Below are positions 14,467-23,717 of a stretch of DNA of 64,000 nt, piece by piece. Numbering within the stretch: position 1 is the stretch's first letter; every line of letters begins with the position of its first letter. The stretch lies in NCBI RefSeq assembly GCF_000242255.2, contig NC_017033.1, positions 868,001-932,000 on the forward strand. Reading direction: 5' to 3'. Source of the stretch: Frateuria aurantia DSM 6220. GTDB lineage: Bacteria > Pseudomonadota > Gammaproteobacteria > Xanthomonadales > Rhodanobacteraceae. Below the pieces are notes generated by a model, which ran no database searches, was not told where the DNA came from, and saw only the letters and a list, made by a program, of their open reading frames with translations. A program made the position numbers and the translations under genes.

Positions 14467-15894
14467 ATGCTCTGGCAACCGCTCAATCATATCCGCCTGC
14501 TGCGCTACACCGGGGTATTCACCTTGCTGTGTGCCGGCGCGCCCTTGCTGACCGAACTTTGGCTGGCCTCGCACGCGCCGCCGCCACCGACAGCGTTGCA
14601 GACGCGCACGGCACTGGAGCGTGAACAGACCGGGCCTTGCGCCTCGCCGCCGACGGGCGTGCATCCGGCCGGTGCGGTCTGCGGAGTGGCCGATACGGCC
14701 GGTGCAGCCGATGGCGGACCCGTTGCAGCGTCAGCTGTCGGCAATCTGATGCGCCCGGAGTTGTCGGGCTGGGCTCTCAGCTATCTGGTCTTCGGTGTGG
14801 CCTATCTTTGGCTGACCCGGCGCCTCGGGACAGGGCGAGTGATGGTTCGTGTCGGCGGTCTGCTGCTGATGACATTCGCGGCCCTGGGGGTGGGCTGGTT
14901 CAGTCGCAGCGGATTGTCGGCCTTGCTGCTGGTGGTGATCGCGATGGTGCTGCCCTGGCTGCTTGAATGGCGAGTTGCGCTGGCCTGGATGCTGGGACAG
15001 CATCTGCTGCTGGGACTGGTGTTCGTGGAGGAGCTGGGGCTGGACGTGCTGCCGGCCTTGCTGCAGGTTTTCACTTATCTGGGTATCTCGACCCTGGCCT
15101 TCATCACCTCGGCCATCGCCAGCCAGCAGGCCCGCGAGCGTGAAGTACAGCGCCAGCTCAATTCGGAACTGCGGGCAACCCGGGCCTTGCTGGCCGAGTC
15201 CAGCCGACTGGCCGAGCGGATGCGCATCGCTCGCGAACTGCATGACCTGATCGGACATCACCTGACTGCTTTGACCCTGAATCTTGAGGTGGCCAGGCAT
15301 CTGACCGAAGCCAAGGCCCGCGAGCATGTCGGGGTGGCCCAGAGCACGGCCAAGCTGCTGCTGGCCGATGTTCGCGAAGCGGTCAGTGAATTGCGGCAGG
15401 ATGATGCGATCGACCTGACTCAGGCGCTGGCCAGTCTGGTCGATGCGGTGCCCGGCCTGCATATTCATATGGAGGTGCCGGCCCGGTTTGCGGTCGAAGA
15501 CCCCTTGCGCGCCCAGGCCTTGTTGCGTTGCGTGCAGGAAATCGTCACCAATACCGCCCGTCACGCCCATGCGCGCAATCTGTGGTTGAGTTTCAGTTAT
15601 GTCGATGAGCATCTGATCGGTCTGGCCGCACGTGATGACGGTCGCGGTACGGATGTGCTGATGCCGGGCAACGGGCTGTTGGGCATGCGCGAGCGGCTGG
15701 CAGGTTTCGGTGGTACCGTGAGAATCGACTCGGCCGTGCCCAGAGGTTTTGCCTTGTCGATCGAGCTGCCCTTGAACCAGCGCCAGACGCCATTGGCGCA
15801 TGCACCTGATCTCAGCGGTCAGGCGGCCTTGGTCTGGCCATCATCCGCGGAGATTTACGGCAGGCGGGATTCCCGGGAGGGTTTGGATGGATAG
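14467..15894 (+). CDS. NarL/DesK-type sensor histidine kinase
   Basis: A 475-residue membrane kinase. One hydrophobic segment lies near residues 15-32, a variable Ala/Pro-rich loop follows (about 40-95), then a cluster of five membrane segments to about residue 215. A coiled linker leads to a HisKA_3 dimerisation domain with the phosphorylated histidine H259 in RIARELHDLIGHHL. The ATP-binding domain has the N box (NTARHAHARN, about 362), DDGRGTD (390) and GLLGMRERL. It should sense a membrane-level signal and phosphorylate the response regulator 285 bases downstream. The upstream promoter predicts a leaderless mRNA. The C-terminal 40 residues after ELPLNQ are a non-conserved extension. Confidence 0.85.
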   Translation: MLWQPLNHIRLLRYTGVFTLLCAGAPLLTELWLASHAPPPPTALQTRTALEREQTGPCASPPTGVHPAGAVCGVADTAGAADGGPVAASAVGNLMRPELSGWALSYLVFGVAYLWLTRRLGTGRVMVRVGGLLLMTFAALGVGWFSRSGLSALLLVVIAMVLPWLLEWRVALAWMLGQHLLLGLVFVEELGLDVLPALLQVFTYLGISTLAFITSAIASQQAREREVQRQLNSELRATRALLAESSRLAERMRIARELHDLIGHHLTALTLNLEVARHLTEAKAREHVGVAQSTAKLLLADVREAVSELRQDDAIDLTQALASLVDAVPGLHIHMEVPARFAVEDPLRAQALLRCVQEIVTNTARHAHARNLWLSFSYVDEHLIGLAARDDGRGTDVLMPGNGLLGMRERLAGFGGTVRIDSAVPRGFALSIELPLNQRQTPLAHAPDLSGQAALVWPSSAEIYGRRDSREGLDG

Positions 15895-16178
15895 CGATGA
15901 GTCTGTGCGCAGGTGATGTCGACAGGTGATCGGCTGACGCAATGATGCTGTCTTCCGGCGGCCGCGGACGGGGCCTGAGGGCTGCGGGGCGAGAGGTGGC
16001 CATGCCTGCTCGGGTATGTTGGCAGGCATGATGTCGGTGACGGTCGGAGATTCGGGCCGGCATATGCAGATTTGACGCAATTCCGGGCGGCGCGTCCCCA
16101 GTGGGCCGCCTTCGGATCAGGGGTCCGGCCGCCGGCCGGATCGAACCAGCCGGCAGCAGCCGCAGAGGGGCAGGAGCA

Positions 16179-16823
16179 GTGACGATTTCGGTATGTCTGG
16201 TCGATGACCAGAATCTGGTAAGGCAGGGCATCCGCTCCCTGCTCGAATTGACGGATGATATGGCTGTGGTGGCCGAGTGTGTCGATGGCATCGATGCGCT
16301 GGCGCAGATTCCGCGCCTGCGTCCGGATGTGGTGCTGCTGGATCTGCGCATGCCCAATATGAGCGGCATCGAGGTCCTGCAGGCCTTGGCGGCCCGTGGC
16401 GATTTGCCGCCGACCATCATTCTGACCACCTTCGACGATGATCAGCTGGTCTTGCAGGGACTGAAAGCCGGTGCCAAGGGCTATCTGCTGAAGGACGTTT
16501 CGCTGCAGCAGCTGGTGGATGCGGTACGGGTCGTGGCCGAGGGTGGTTCACTGGTGGCGCCGATGGTCACCCAGCGGCTGCGTGCCGGGGTGGATCGGAT
16601 GCAGAACCAGTTTTCCAGTCTGGAACAACCCGATCCCTTGACCGAGCGCGAGACCGAGATCCTGCGTCTGCTGTCTGGTGGCTACAGCAACAAGGAAATC
16701 GCCAATTCCTTGAAAGTGGCCGAGGGCACGGTGAAAAACCATGTCTCCAATATCCTTTCCAAACTGGGGGTGCGCGATCGCACCCGGGCCGTGCTAAAGG
16801 CCCTGGAATTGGGTATTGTGTGA
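16179..16823 (+). CDS. NarL/LuxR-family response regulator
   Basis: A 214-residue two-domain regulator. The receiver domain has acidic residues D9/D10, phosphoacceptor D55 in VVLLDLRMPNMSG, and the conserved lysine in GYLLKD. The C-terminal LuxR-type helix-turn-helix is complete: LTEREREILRLL-like LTERETEILRLLSGG, SNKEIANSL, and EGTVKNHVSNILSKLGV. I start it at the GTG at 16179 (TISVCLVDD) because AGAGGGG lies about 9 bases upstream and the receiver fold begins immediately; the open frame to 16101 adds only unstructured residues. Its partner is the kinase upstream. The 284-base gap between them is longer than usual and holds no gene I can support. Confidence 0.88.
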   Translation: MTISVCLVDDQNLVRQGIRSLLELTDDMAVVAECVDGIDALAQIPRLRPDVVLLDLRMPNMSGIEVLQALAARGDLPPTIILTTFDDDQLVLQGLKAGAKGYLLKDVSLQQLVDAVRVVAEGGSLVAPMVTQRLRAGVDRMQNQFSSLEQPDPLTERETEILRLLSGGYSNKEIANSLKVAEGTVKNHVSNILSKLGVRDRTRAVLKALELGIV

Positions 16824-17045
16824 GACAGGGGCTCGGGGACGGCTGGACGGCGGGATCATGACGCGGTGGAAACCGTGCGCGTCATGTCCTGAGCGGATGG
16901 CGTTCCTGTGCATGAGCAAGTACCATCGATGACTGATTGCTGACTGGCCGAATCGAATGTCTGAGGTTCATGACCTGGCGCCCCGATCCGGACCGCAGCA
17001 CCCTCCACAGCAATGCCTGCGTGAGAAGTTTCGGAGACCTTTTGA

Positions 17046-18419
17046 ATGATGCGTGTTCTTGAATTCCTGGTTGCCCTGGCCATCGTTGCCGTCGTCGGCC
17101 TGGTGGTCGGTGTCGCCTTGCCCTCCCATGGCCACATCGAACGTACCCAGGTGATCGGCAAGGACCTGCGCCAGGTCTACGATGTGCTGAACAATTTCGG
17201 TGACCTGCCGGACTATGCGGAACTGTCCACGGCGGGCGAGAAGCCGCAGTTCACCGATTCGGGCAAGGCTTTCGGCACCGGTGCCGAGGTCAGCTGGACC
17301 AGTTCGGATCCGAAGAAGTCCGGTCAGTTGAGCATCGCCTCGGTGTCGCCGGCCTTCGACCAGATCACCACGGCGACTTCCGAGTCAAAGATCGTCTGGA
17401 ACGTCAACAATGCCTGGCGTGGTGACAACAAGCATTTCACCCTGGATCTGAAGCGCCAGGGCAGCCGCGGTCAGCTGACCAGCGTGACCTGGGCCTATGA
17501 CGTCGACTACGGCTGGAATCTGGCGAGCCGGTATTCCTATCTGTTCATCAACGGCAGCCCGGCGGCGTTTATCCAGTTCAGCCTGAATGGTCTGCAGAGC
17601 CTGCTGGGCAGCATCCCGAACACCGATTACACCGACCTGGTGCCGTATGTGGCGCCGGCCAAGCCGACGCCGGTGCTCGCCATCTCCGCGACCAGCCCCC
17701 GCAAGGAAGGTCTGGATGCGCTGAATGGCGCGATTGATGGCGCCGTCAAGCAGCTGAATGCCGAGGCCAAGAAGCTGGGCGTCAACGTGACCGGTCCCCG
17801 CATCGTGTTCACCACCGACTACGGCGATACCACGGTGGCTTTCGATGTGGCCCTGCCGATCGATGCCAGCTCGCTCACTCTGGATGGTCAGGCCCATGCC
17901 CTGACGGCTTACCAGGTGCCGGCACTGGCCGCTGCCGGTGCCGCGAGTGCCGCCGCGCCTGCCGCCTCGGCACCTGCTGCTGCCGCCTCTTCGGCCGCTG
18001 CCGCCGCCAGCGAGCCGGCGGTGGGTGACACCGATCGCTACAACCGGCTGGTGCTGGGTCACGGCATCAGTGCCTATCTGGCGCTGAACGATGCGACCCT
18101 GAGCGCCAAGTGGGTCGGCAACGGTGCCGGCGTACCGCTGACCCGCGATATGCTGCGCACCTATGCCCAGACCCATGGCTACAAGTTCGATGACGTGGTG
18201 GCTCATCCCTACGATATCCTCGAGCCCAAGGCCGACGGCCAGTCCGACGACCAGCGCGTCTACGAGGTCTACCTGCCGCTGAAGGCCGGTGTGCCGACCC
18301 AGACGCCGGAACAGGAAGCCGGTAAGAGCCAGCTGCCGGCCAGCGATGCCAGTGCCGCCGCCCCCGCGGCAGCCGGTACCGCCGCCGCTCCGGCCGCTGC
18401 GGGCAGCGCCGCCGGCTGA
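17046..18419 (+). CDS. SRPBCC/START-like membrane-anchored protein with Ala-rich tails
   Basis: A 457-residue protein with one N-terminal membrane segment (residues 4-25) and an extracytoplasmic body. Residues about 30-190 look like an SRPBCC (polyketide-cyclase-like) hydrophobic-ligand fold: TQVIGKDLRQVYDVLNNF, GTGAEVSWTS and a long C-terminal helix. Two later segments (SATSPRKEGLDALNG to FDVALPID, and NRLVLGHGISAYLALND to VYEVYLPLK) resemble halves of a GyrI-like effector-binding domain, split by an Ala/Ser-rich linker. A second Ala/Pro-rich run ends the protein. Function is unknown; ligand binding outside the inner membrane is an inference. GGAGA about 12 bases before the ATG supports the start, and a strong terminator follows. 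Confidence 0.7.
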   Translation: MMRVLEFLVALAIVAVVGLVVGVALPSHGHIERTQVIGKDLRQVYDVLNNFGDLPDYAELSTAGEKPQFTDSGKAFGTGAEVSWTSSDPKKSGQLSIASVSPAFDQITTATSESKIVWNVNNAWRGDNKHFTLDLKRQGSRGQLTSVTWAYDVDYGWNLASRYSYLFINGSPAAFIQFSLNGLQSLLGSIPNTDYTDLVPYVAPAKPTPVLAISATSPRKEGLDALNGAIDGAVKQLNAEAKKLGVNVTGPRIVFTTDYGDTTVAFDVALPIDASSLTLDGQAHALTAYQVPALAAAGAASAAAPAASAPAAAASSAAAAASEPAVGDTDRYNRLVLGHGISAYLALNDATLSAKWVGNGAGVPLTRDMLRTYAQTHGYKFDDVVAHPYDILEPKADGQSDDQRVYEVYLPLKAGVPTQTPEQEAGKSQLPASDASAAAPAAAGTAAAPAAAGSAAG

Positions 18420-18445
18420 GGCCGGCGAACGCAGCAAGCCTCCCG

Positions 18446-18476
18446 AACCCTCCCGCAGCGCGGGAGGGTTTTTTTT
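18446..18476 (+). terminator. Rho-independent terminator
   Basis: An 11-bp perfect stem (AACCCTCCCGC with GCGGGAGGGTT, 18446-18456 and 18460-18470), a 3-base loop, and eight T residues through 18476. It ends the SRPBCC-like gene and insulates it from the ABC transporter operon. Confidence 0.93.
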
Positions 18477-18587
18477 CGCCGACACGGCACGCAGGGCTTG
18501 CTAAACTGGGGACTGTTGCCGGTGTCCGGCGCGGTGTCCGGATGGCTGGCCCGTGGTCGGGGCGGGTGTTGCCAGCAGACCCTATGC

Positions 18588-19535
18588 ATGATTGAAGCCG
18601 ATCAACTTTCTCGTCGTTTTGGCGCCCTGATGGCTGTCGAAGGGGTCGATCTTCGCGTCGAACCCGGGCAGGTGCTGGGTTTGCTGGGCCCCAACGGGGC
18701 TGGCAAGTCGACCTTGATGCGGATGCTGGCCGGTTACCTCAGCCCCAGTGGCGGGCGGGCCCTGATTGACGGCATCGATGTCTGGGCTTCACCGGTGAAA
18801 GCCAAGCGCCGGCTGGGCTATCTGCCCGAGGGGGCGCCCAGCTATGGCGAAATGACGGTCCGGGAATTTCTGTACTTCATCGGCCGGATCCGTGGCATGA
18901 CGCTGGAGACCGGTCGTCGCCGGCTGGATCGGGTAGTGCAGGAGCTGCAGCTGGAGGCCGTCATGGACCAGATCATCGAGAGCCTCTCCAAGGGGCTGCG
19001 GCGGCGTGTCGGTCTGGCCCAGGCGATTCTGCACGATCCGCCGGTGCTGATGCTGGACGAGCCTACCGATGGCCTGGATCCCAACCAGAAACATACGGTG
19101 CGGCAACTGATCGACGCGATGGCCAGGGATCGCACCATTCTCGTTTCCACCCATCTGCTGGAGGAAGTGCATGCCTTGTGCAATCGGGTCAGCATCATGG
19201 CGGCGGGCAAGGTGCTGGTGAATGCGACGCCGGCGGAACTGGAGCGCAGCTCCCGCTATCATGGCGCGGTGTCATTCAGCGCTCCCGGCAGCAGCCTGGC
19301 CCAGGAGATGCTGGGACGTCTGCCGCAGGTGGCAGGTATCGAGGTCGATCCCATCGATGGCCGGATCACGGTATTTCCGCGCAGTGGCGAGCGCATTCTG
19401 GAGGCCGTTGAAGGCCTGTTGGCCATGCAGGGCTTGCAGGTTTCCGAAATCCAGCTGGAACGCGGGCGGCTGGACGAAGTCTTTCGCGAGCTGACCTGCA
19501 CGCCTCCGGCGCGCTCTGCGCGGGAGGCGCCATGA
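18588..19535 (+). CDS. GldA-like ABC transporter ATP-binding protein
   Basis: A 315-residue ABC ATPase. Walker A GPNGAGKST is at residues 34-42, the signature is LSKGLRRRVGLAQA (a variant of LSGGQ), and Walker B VLMLDEPTDGLDP starts at residue 153. A C-terminal extension of about 100 residues ends in GRLDEVFRELT, as in the NodI/GldA branch. It would power the ABC-2 type permease encoded next, whose start overlaps its stop (ATGA). I use the ATG at 18588 since the ABC fold begins at once (MIEADQLSRRFG). Cargo is unknown. In Bacteroidetes, GldA/F/G act in gliding; homologues outside that phylum are common and have other, unclear roles. Confidence 0.88.
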   Translation: MIEADQLSRRFGALMAVEGVDLRVEPGQVLGLLGPNGAGKSTLMRMLAGYLSPSGGRALIDGIDVWASPVKAKRRLGYLPEGAPSYGEMTVREFLYFIGRIRGMTLETGRRRLDRVVQELQLEAVMDQIIESLSKGLRRRVGLAQAILHDPPVLMLDEPTDGLDPNQKHTVRQLIDAMARDRTILVSTHLLEEVHALCNRVSIMAAGKVLVNATPAELERSSRYHGAVSFSAPGSSLAQEMLGRLPQVAGIEVDPIDGRITVFPRSGERILEAVEGLLAMQGLQVSEIQLERGRLDEVFRELTCTPPARSAREAP

Positions 19536-20266
19536 GTCCGGTCCAGGCGATGGTGCGGCGGGAGTTGCGCGGTTACTTCGTGACGGCGCAGGCTTATCTG
19601 TTTCTGATCCTGTTCCTGGTAGGCAGCGGATTCCTGACTTTCTATCTGGGGGATTTCTATACCCGCGACCAGGCTGATCTGCAGCCGTTTTTCGACCTGC
19701 ATCCCTGGCTGTACCTGATCCTGGTGCCGGCCATTACCATGCGATCCTGGGCCGATGAACGCAAGGCCGGCACCCTGGAACTGCTGCTGACCCTGCCGGT
19801 CAGCATCAGCCAGGCCGTGCTGGCCAAGTTTCTGGCGGCCTGGATCTTTATCGGCATCGCCCTGGCGCTGACTTTTCCGATCTGGATCACCGTCAATTAT
19901 CTGGGCAGTCCGGACAACGGCGTGATCATAGCCGGCTATCTGGGCAGCTGGCTGATGGCAGGCACCTTTCTGGCCATCGGCAATGCCTTGTCGGTCACGA
20001 CCAACAGCCAGGTGGTCGCCTTTATTCTGACCTTGGTGGTCTGCCTGTTGCTGCTGCTCGCCGGGCTGGGACAGGTCCAGGATATTTTCCAGGGCTTGCT
20101 GCCTTCCCGCTGGATTCTTGCGCTGGGCCAGCTCAGTATGTTGCGGCATTTCGAGGCGATTGCATTGGGCGTGCTGGATCTGCATGACATCGCCTATTTT
20201 CTGCTCAGCACGGCGGCCTGGCTGCTGGCCGGCGGACTGCTGCTGAACCTGAAGAGGGCTGGCTGA
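19532..20266 (+). CDS. GldF-like ABC-2 transporter permease
   Basis: A 244-residue integral membrane protein with about six hydrophobic segments, an ABC-2-type permease. The N-terminal amphipathic segment (MVRRELRGYFVTAQAYLFLI) and the PAITMRSWADERKAGTLELLLTLP coupling region are typical of GldF and NosY-like permeases. It overlaps the ATPase gene upstream by four bases and abuts the GldG-like gene directly (stop at 20266, next start at 20267), so the three make one transporter unit. Confidence 0.88.
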   Translation: MSPVQAMVRRELRGYFVTAQAYLFLILFLVGSGFLTFYLGDFYTRDQADLQPFFDLHPWLYLILVPAITMRSWADERKAGTLELLLTLPVSISQAVLAKFLAAWIFIGIALALTFPIWITVNYLGSPDNGVIIAGYLGSWLMAGTFLAIGNALSVTTNSQVVAFILTLVVCLLLLLAGLGQVQDIFQGLLPSRWILALGQLSMLRHFEAIALGVLDLHDIAYFLLSTAAWLLAGGLLLNLKRAG

Positions 20267-22174
20267 GTGTTGCGCCGCAACGAAGTGATCCAGCGTCGCC
20301 GTTGGCTCTGGCTAGGGCTGGCATTGCTGCTGCCCAGCTATCTGTGCCTGCTGGCGCTGAGCAATCTGACCCTGCGGAATGTGCGCATCGACCTGACCCG
20401 TGACGGGCTGTACACCCTGACCCCGGGCACGGTCGGCATCACCAGCCATCTGCGTCATCCGATCCGGCTGACCCTGTATTTCAGCGCCCATGCGACGGCT
20501 GATGCGCCGCAATTGCGCAGCTACGAGCAGCGCGTGGTCGACATGCTGCGGGAAATGGCAGCCCGTTCGCACAACCGCTTGCGGCTGAAGGTCATTGATC
20601 CCATGCCGTATTCGGATGACGAGGTCAGTGCCGAAAGCTATGGCCTGACCCCCTTGAGCGGGGGAAGCAATGGCGAACAGCTGTTTATGGGGCTGGTCGC
20701 CAAGGTTGCTGTCGGTGAGGAACCGCATGCGGATCGGGGTATCGATGCGCAGGAGGGCCGGGTCCTGACGATTCCGCTGCTGGATCCCAGCCGCGAGGCC
20801 TTTCTGGAATACGATGTGGCCAAGCTGCTGTACGAGCTGAACGCGCCGACCCGACCCACGGTCGGGATTTATTCCACCCTGCCGATCAACGGCAATCCGG
20901 TGCTGGGGGATCGGCCCTGGACATTGCTGGAACAGTTTCGGCAGCTGTTCAACGTGAAGATGCTGGAACACCAGCAGCTGGCCCACCTCGATGCCCGCAC
21001 CAATGTGCTGCTGCTGATCCACCCCAAACGGCTCAGCGATGACGAACTGGACGGCCTGGACCAGTATGTGCTCTCCGGCGGCCATCTGGTGGTATTTGTC
21101 GATCCCTATTCCGAGGTCGACAATGCCCCCTATGTCGACAGCAGTGGCTTGATCGACGATCACAGTTCCAATCTGCCTCGCCTGTTCCAGGCCTGGGGGC
21201 TGCGATATGATCCCGGCCAGGCGGTAGTGGACCGCAGTCTGGCACTGCCGATCGAGCTGGCAGACAACAGCCGTATCTCGCATCCGGCAATGCTTGGGCT
21301 GGGCGGTGGCCAGATCAATCACCATGACGTGATCACCGCCAGTCTGCAGCGCATCAATGTCAGCAGTGCAGGCTATTTCGATCTGCTGCCGGGGACCCGC
21401 TCCCGGTTGCTGCCTTTGCTGCAGACCTCGGCAGAGGCCGAGTCGATGCCGGTGGAGCGGGTGATCGAGGCGACCAGTGATCCGGCTGGGCTGCTGGATG
21501 GCTATCATCCTGACGGCAACCACTATGTGCTGGCGGCCCGGGTCCAGGGCATCAACCACACCGCGTTTCCGGAGCGCTCGGCCGTGGTTGGACATCTGCA
21601 GACCTCGACACAACCCCGTGAAGTCATTGTGGTCGGCGATACGGACCTGCTGACGGACCGGTTGTGGCTGCGCTTCACCCAGAGCCTGCTGGGGCAGCCG
21701 CAGCTGAGCGCACTGGCCAACAATGGCGACCTGGTCGCCAATATGGCCGATTATCTCAGCGGTTCCTCGGCCTTGCTGTCGATTCACGGGCGAACCACCG
21801 GCCAGCGCCACTTCACTCGTGTACAGTCCCTGCAGCGTGCGGCAGACCAGAAGTTCCTGATGAAAAAGCAGGAGCTGCAGCATGAGCTGAGCGAGACCCG
21901 CCGCCGACTGGCCGAGCTGCAGCCGGTCAAGGGCGGGACGGACAGTGGACTGAGCCCTGACCAGAAGCAGGAAGTTGAGCAGTTTCTGCACCGCCAGCTG
22001 GCGATCAACGAGGAACTGCGCGAAGTCCAGCATCATCTCAATGCCGAGATCGATGCCTTGGGCCAGCGCCTGAAAATGATCAATATCGCCTTGATGCCGT
22101 TGCTGGTCGCGTTGTCCGGCCTGTGGTTCGCCTGGCGGCGGACCCGGCGGCGGCGGATCGGGAGAGACGGCTGA
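20267..22174 (+). CDS. GldG-like ABC transporter auxiliary protein
   Basis: A 635-residue protein beginning with GTG. Residues about 14-35 form a membrane anchor, then a large extracytoplasmic domain (ABC_transp_aux / DUF4350-like) with NVRIDLTRDGLYTLTPGT, PIRLTLYFSAH and the GGHLVVFVDPYSEVDNAP segment. A coiled-coil stretch (KKQELQHELSETRRRLAELQ, about 535-600) and a final membrane helix end it. This is the GldG architecture. In many proteobacteria the next gene encodes a DUF4340 protein; here it is absent and a CtaG-like gene follows after 57 bases. The protein probably works with the GldA/F pair at the membrane; the substrate is unknown. Confidence 0.85.
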   Translation: MLRRNEVIQRRRWLWLGLALLLPSYLCLLALSNLTLRNVRIDLTRDGLYTLTPGTVGITSHLRHPIRLTLYFSAHATADAPQLRSYEQRVVDMLREMAARSHNRLRLKVIDPMPYSDDEVSAESYGLTPLSGGSNGEQLFMGLVAKVAVGEEPHADRGIDAQEGRVLTIPLLDPSREAFLEYDVAKLLYELNAPTRPTVGIYSTLPINGNPVLGDRPWTLLEQFRQLFNVKMLEHQQLAHLDARTNVLLLIHPKRLSDDELDGLDQYVLSGGHLVVFVDPYSEVDNAPYVDSSGLIDDHSSNLPRLFQAWGLRYDPGQAVVDRSLALPIELADNSRISHPAMLGLGGGQINHHDVITASLQRINVSSAGYFDLLPGTRSRLLPLLQTSAEAESMPVERVIEATSDPAGLLDGYHPDGNHYVLAARVQGINHTAFPERSAVVGHLQTSTQPREVIVVGDTDLLTDRLWLRFTQSLLGQPQLSALANNGDLVANMADYLSGSSALLSIHGRTTGQRHFTRVQSLQRAADQKFLMKKQELQHELSETRRRLAELQPVKGGTDSGLSPDQKQEVEQFLHRQLAINEELREVQHHLNAEIDALGQRLKMINIALMPLLVALSGLWFAWRRTRRRRIGRDG

Positions 22175-22231
22175 TGCGGCGCATGGGCGGCATCATGCCG
22201 GCGCAGCCCTCATGGGGTGGAGGTTCCCGCG

Positions 22232-23113
22232 ATGCTGGCTGAACTGGTCAAGTGGCTGACGCCCTGGGAATTTTCCTGGCCGCTGCTGCTGGCCTGGCTG
22301 GGGACGGCCGTGCTGTACTGGCGAGGCCATCGCCGGCAGCCGCAGCCCTGGCCCCGTCAGCTGGCCTTCTGGCTGGGCATGGCGCTGATTTATGTTTCCT
22401 TGCACACCTATGTCGACTTCTATTGCGAGCATGAGTTCGTCGCGCATCGGATCCAGCAGATCGTCCTGCATCACCTGGCACCCTTGCTGCTGGTATCGGC
22501 CTATCCGGCCAGCGTCTTGCGTCGGGGACTGCCGCTGCGCTGGCGCAGCGGGCTGAACCTGCTGACCCGTTGCTGGCCATGGCGGCTGGGCGTCGCGATT
22601 TTCGGCAATCCGACGGTGGCCAGCCTATTGTTCGTGGTCTTCGTGCTGGTGTGGCTGATCCCTTCGGTGCAGACCCTGGCGATGCTGGACTGGCGTATTT
22701 ATCGCTTCATGAACTGGTCGATGCTGGCCAGCGGGCTGATCTACTGGTCGCTGGTGCTGGATCATCGGCCGCATCCGCCGGGACGCATGGTGGTCGGCAT
22801 GCGGGTGTTGTCACCGGCGATCACGATGATGCCGCAAATCGTCGTCGGTGCTGTGATCACCTTTGCCAGACATGATCTTTATCCGATCTTCGCGATCTGC
22901 GGGCGGGCCTTCAGTTTTGATCTGCTGACCGGGCAGATGATGGGCGGGGTGATGATCTGGGTGCCGGCAGCAATGATCGAGGCGGTGGGGTCGCTGCTGG
23001 CCATGCGGCAATGGCTGCGGCTTTCGCGCGCCGGGCGGATCCGGCAGCGGCCCCGGCCAGGTGCCGTGGTGGCGACCTCCGTGGTGACGGCGGGCGCCGC
23101 CAGCGATCACTGA
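22232..23113 (+). CDS. Caa3-type CtaG cytochrome c oxidase assembly protein
   Basis: A 293-residue polytopic protein with about seven membrane segments. Motifs of the caa3_CtaG family are visible: HTYVDFYCEHEFVAHRIQQIVLHHLAPLLL (several conserved histidines), FMNWSMLASGLIYWSLVLDHRP and QMMGGVMIWVP. The family is thought to deliver or insert copper at the CuB centre of haem-copper oxidases. I choose the ATG at 22232 since GGAGG lies 8 bases upstream, rather than the in-frame GTG at 22217. It faces two copper-handling genes (PCu(A)C- and SCO-like) convergently, which supports the assignment. No oxidase subunits are encoded here. Confidence 0.85.
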   Translation: MLAELVKWLTPWEFSWPLLLAWLGTAVLYWRGHRRQPQPWPRQLAFWLGMALIYVSLHTYVDFYCEHEFVAHRIQQIVLHHLAPLLLVSAYPASVLRRGLPLRWRSGLNLLTRCWPWRLGVAIFGNPTVASLLFVVFVLVWLIPSVQTLAMLDWRIYRFMNWSMLASGLIYWSLVLDHRPHPPGRMVVGMRVLSPAITMMPQIVVGAVITFARHDLYPIFAICGRAFSFDLLTGQMMGGVMIWVPAAMIEAVGSLLAMRQWLRLSRAGRIRQRPRPGAVVATSVVTAGAASDH

Positions 23114-23215
23114 GCGGGCGATGGCGGCAGGCTGTCTGGACCGGGCTTATGTGAAAGGATCAGCGCCGGTCCGCTCAGTCGCGAAGCGGTTCCCGACGGC
23201 GGCGGAGCGGCTGCC

Positions 23216-23713
23216 TCAGGGGGAGGCTGCGGTACTGCTGCTGGCGCTGCCAGTGGGTGCGGTGCTGCCGTCATCCTCGGCATAGGCCGGGCGCACCACG
23301 AAAGGAACCTGCAGGGACTGCCCGCCATCGAAATGCAGGCTGATCATCACCTTGTCGCCGACCTTGGGAGCAGGGGCCGTGGCCTGGCTCAGCATCAGAT
23401 GAAAGCTTCCCGGGGCAAGCCGCAGTTGCGAGCGGGCATGGATGGCGAGCTGATCGACCATCTGCATGCTGGCGCTGCCGTTGCGGTTGCTGCTGAGATG
23501 CAGCATCACCCGGCCATAGCGCGGACTGCTGGCCGAGGTCAGCATCGCGGCCTGATCGCCTTCATTGTGCAGCTGCACATAGCCGGCGGCCGGCAGGTTG
23601 CCCGGCAGCAGCCGGATCCAGCCATGATCGGCGGTGACGCTGGTGGCGAAGCCGGGCAGGCTGCAGGCGAGCAGGCCCAGACCGGTGAGGCAGAGCAGAT
23701 GGCGGCGCGACAT
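23216..23713 (-). CDS. Periplasmic copper chaperone PCu(A)C
   Basis: A 165-residue protein with a signal peptide (MSRRHLLCLTGLGLLACSLPGFA) and a cupredoxin-like PCu(A)C domain. The copper-binding pattern H-x10-M-x21-H-x-M is present exactly: His in VMLHLS, Met in SASMQM, and FHLM. Such proteins carry Cu(I) in the periplasm and load the CuA site of cytochrome oxidase together with SCO proteins. Its start lies 4 bases after the stop of the SCO gene, so both are co-transcribed. The last 20 residues are a Ser/Ala-rich tail. Confidence 0.88.
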   Translation of the reverse strand: MSRRHLLCLTGLGLLACSLPGFATSVTADHGWIRLLPGNLPAAGYVQLHNEGDQAAMLTSASSPRYGRVMLHLSSNRNGSASMQMVDQLAIHARSQLRLAPGSFHLMLSQATAPAPKVGDKVMISLHFDGGQSLQVPFVVRPAYAEDDGSTAPTGSASSSTAASP

Positions 23714-23717
23714 GGAA

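Noticed and set aside
16857-16886. Inverted repeat CATGACGCG / CGCGTCATG after the response regulator
   Set aside because: Nine-base arms with a 12-base loop and no T-run; possible terminator or operator, but too weak to list as a feature.
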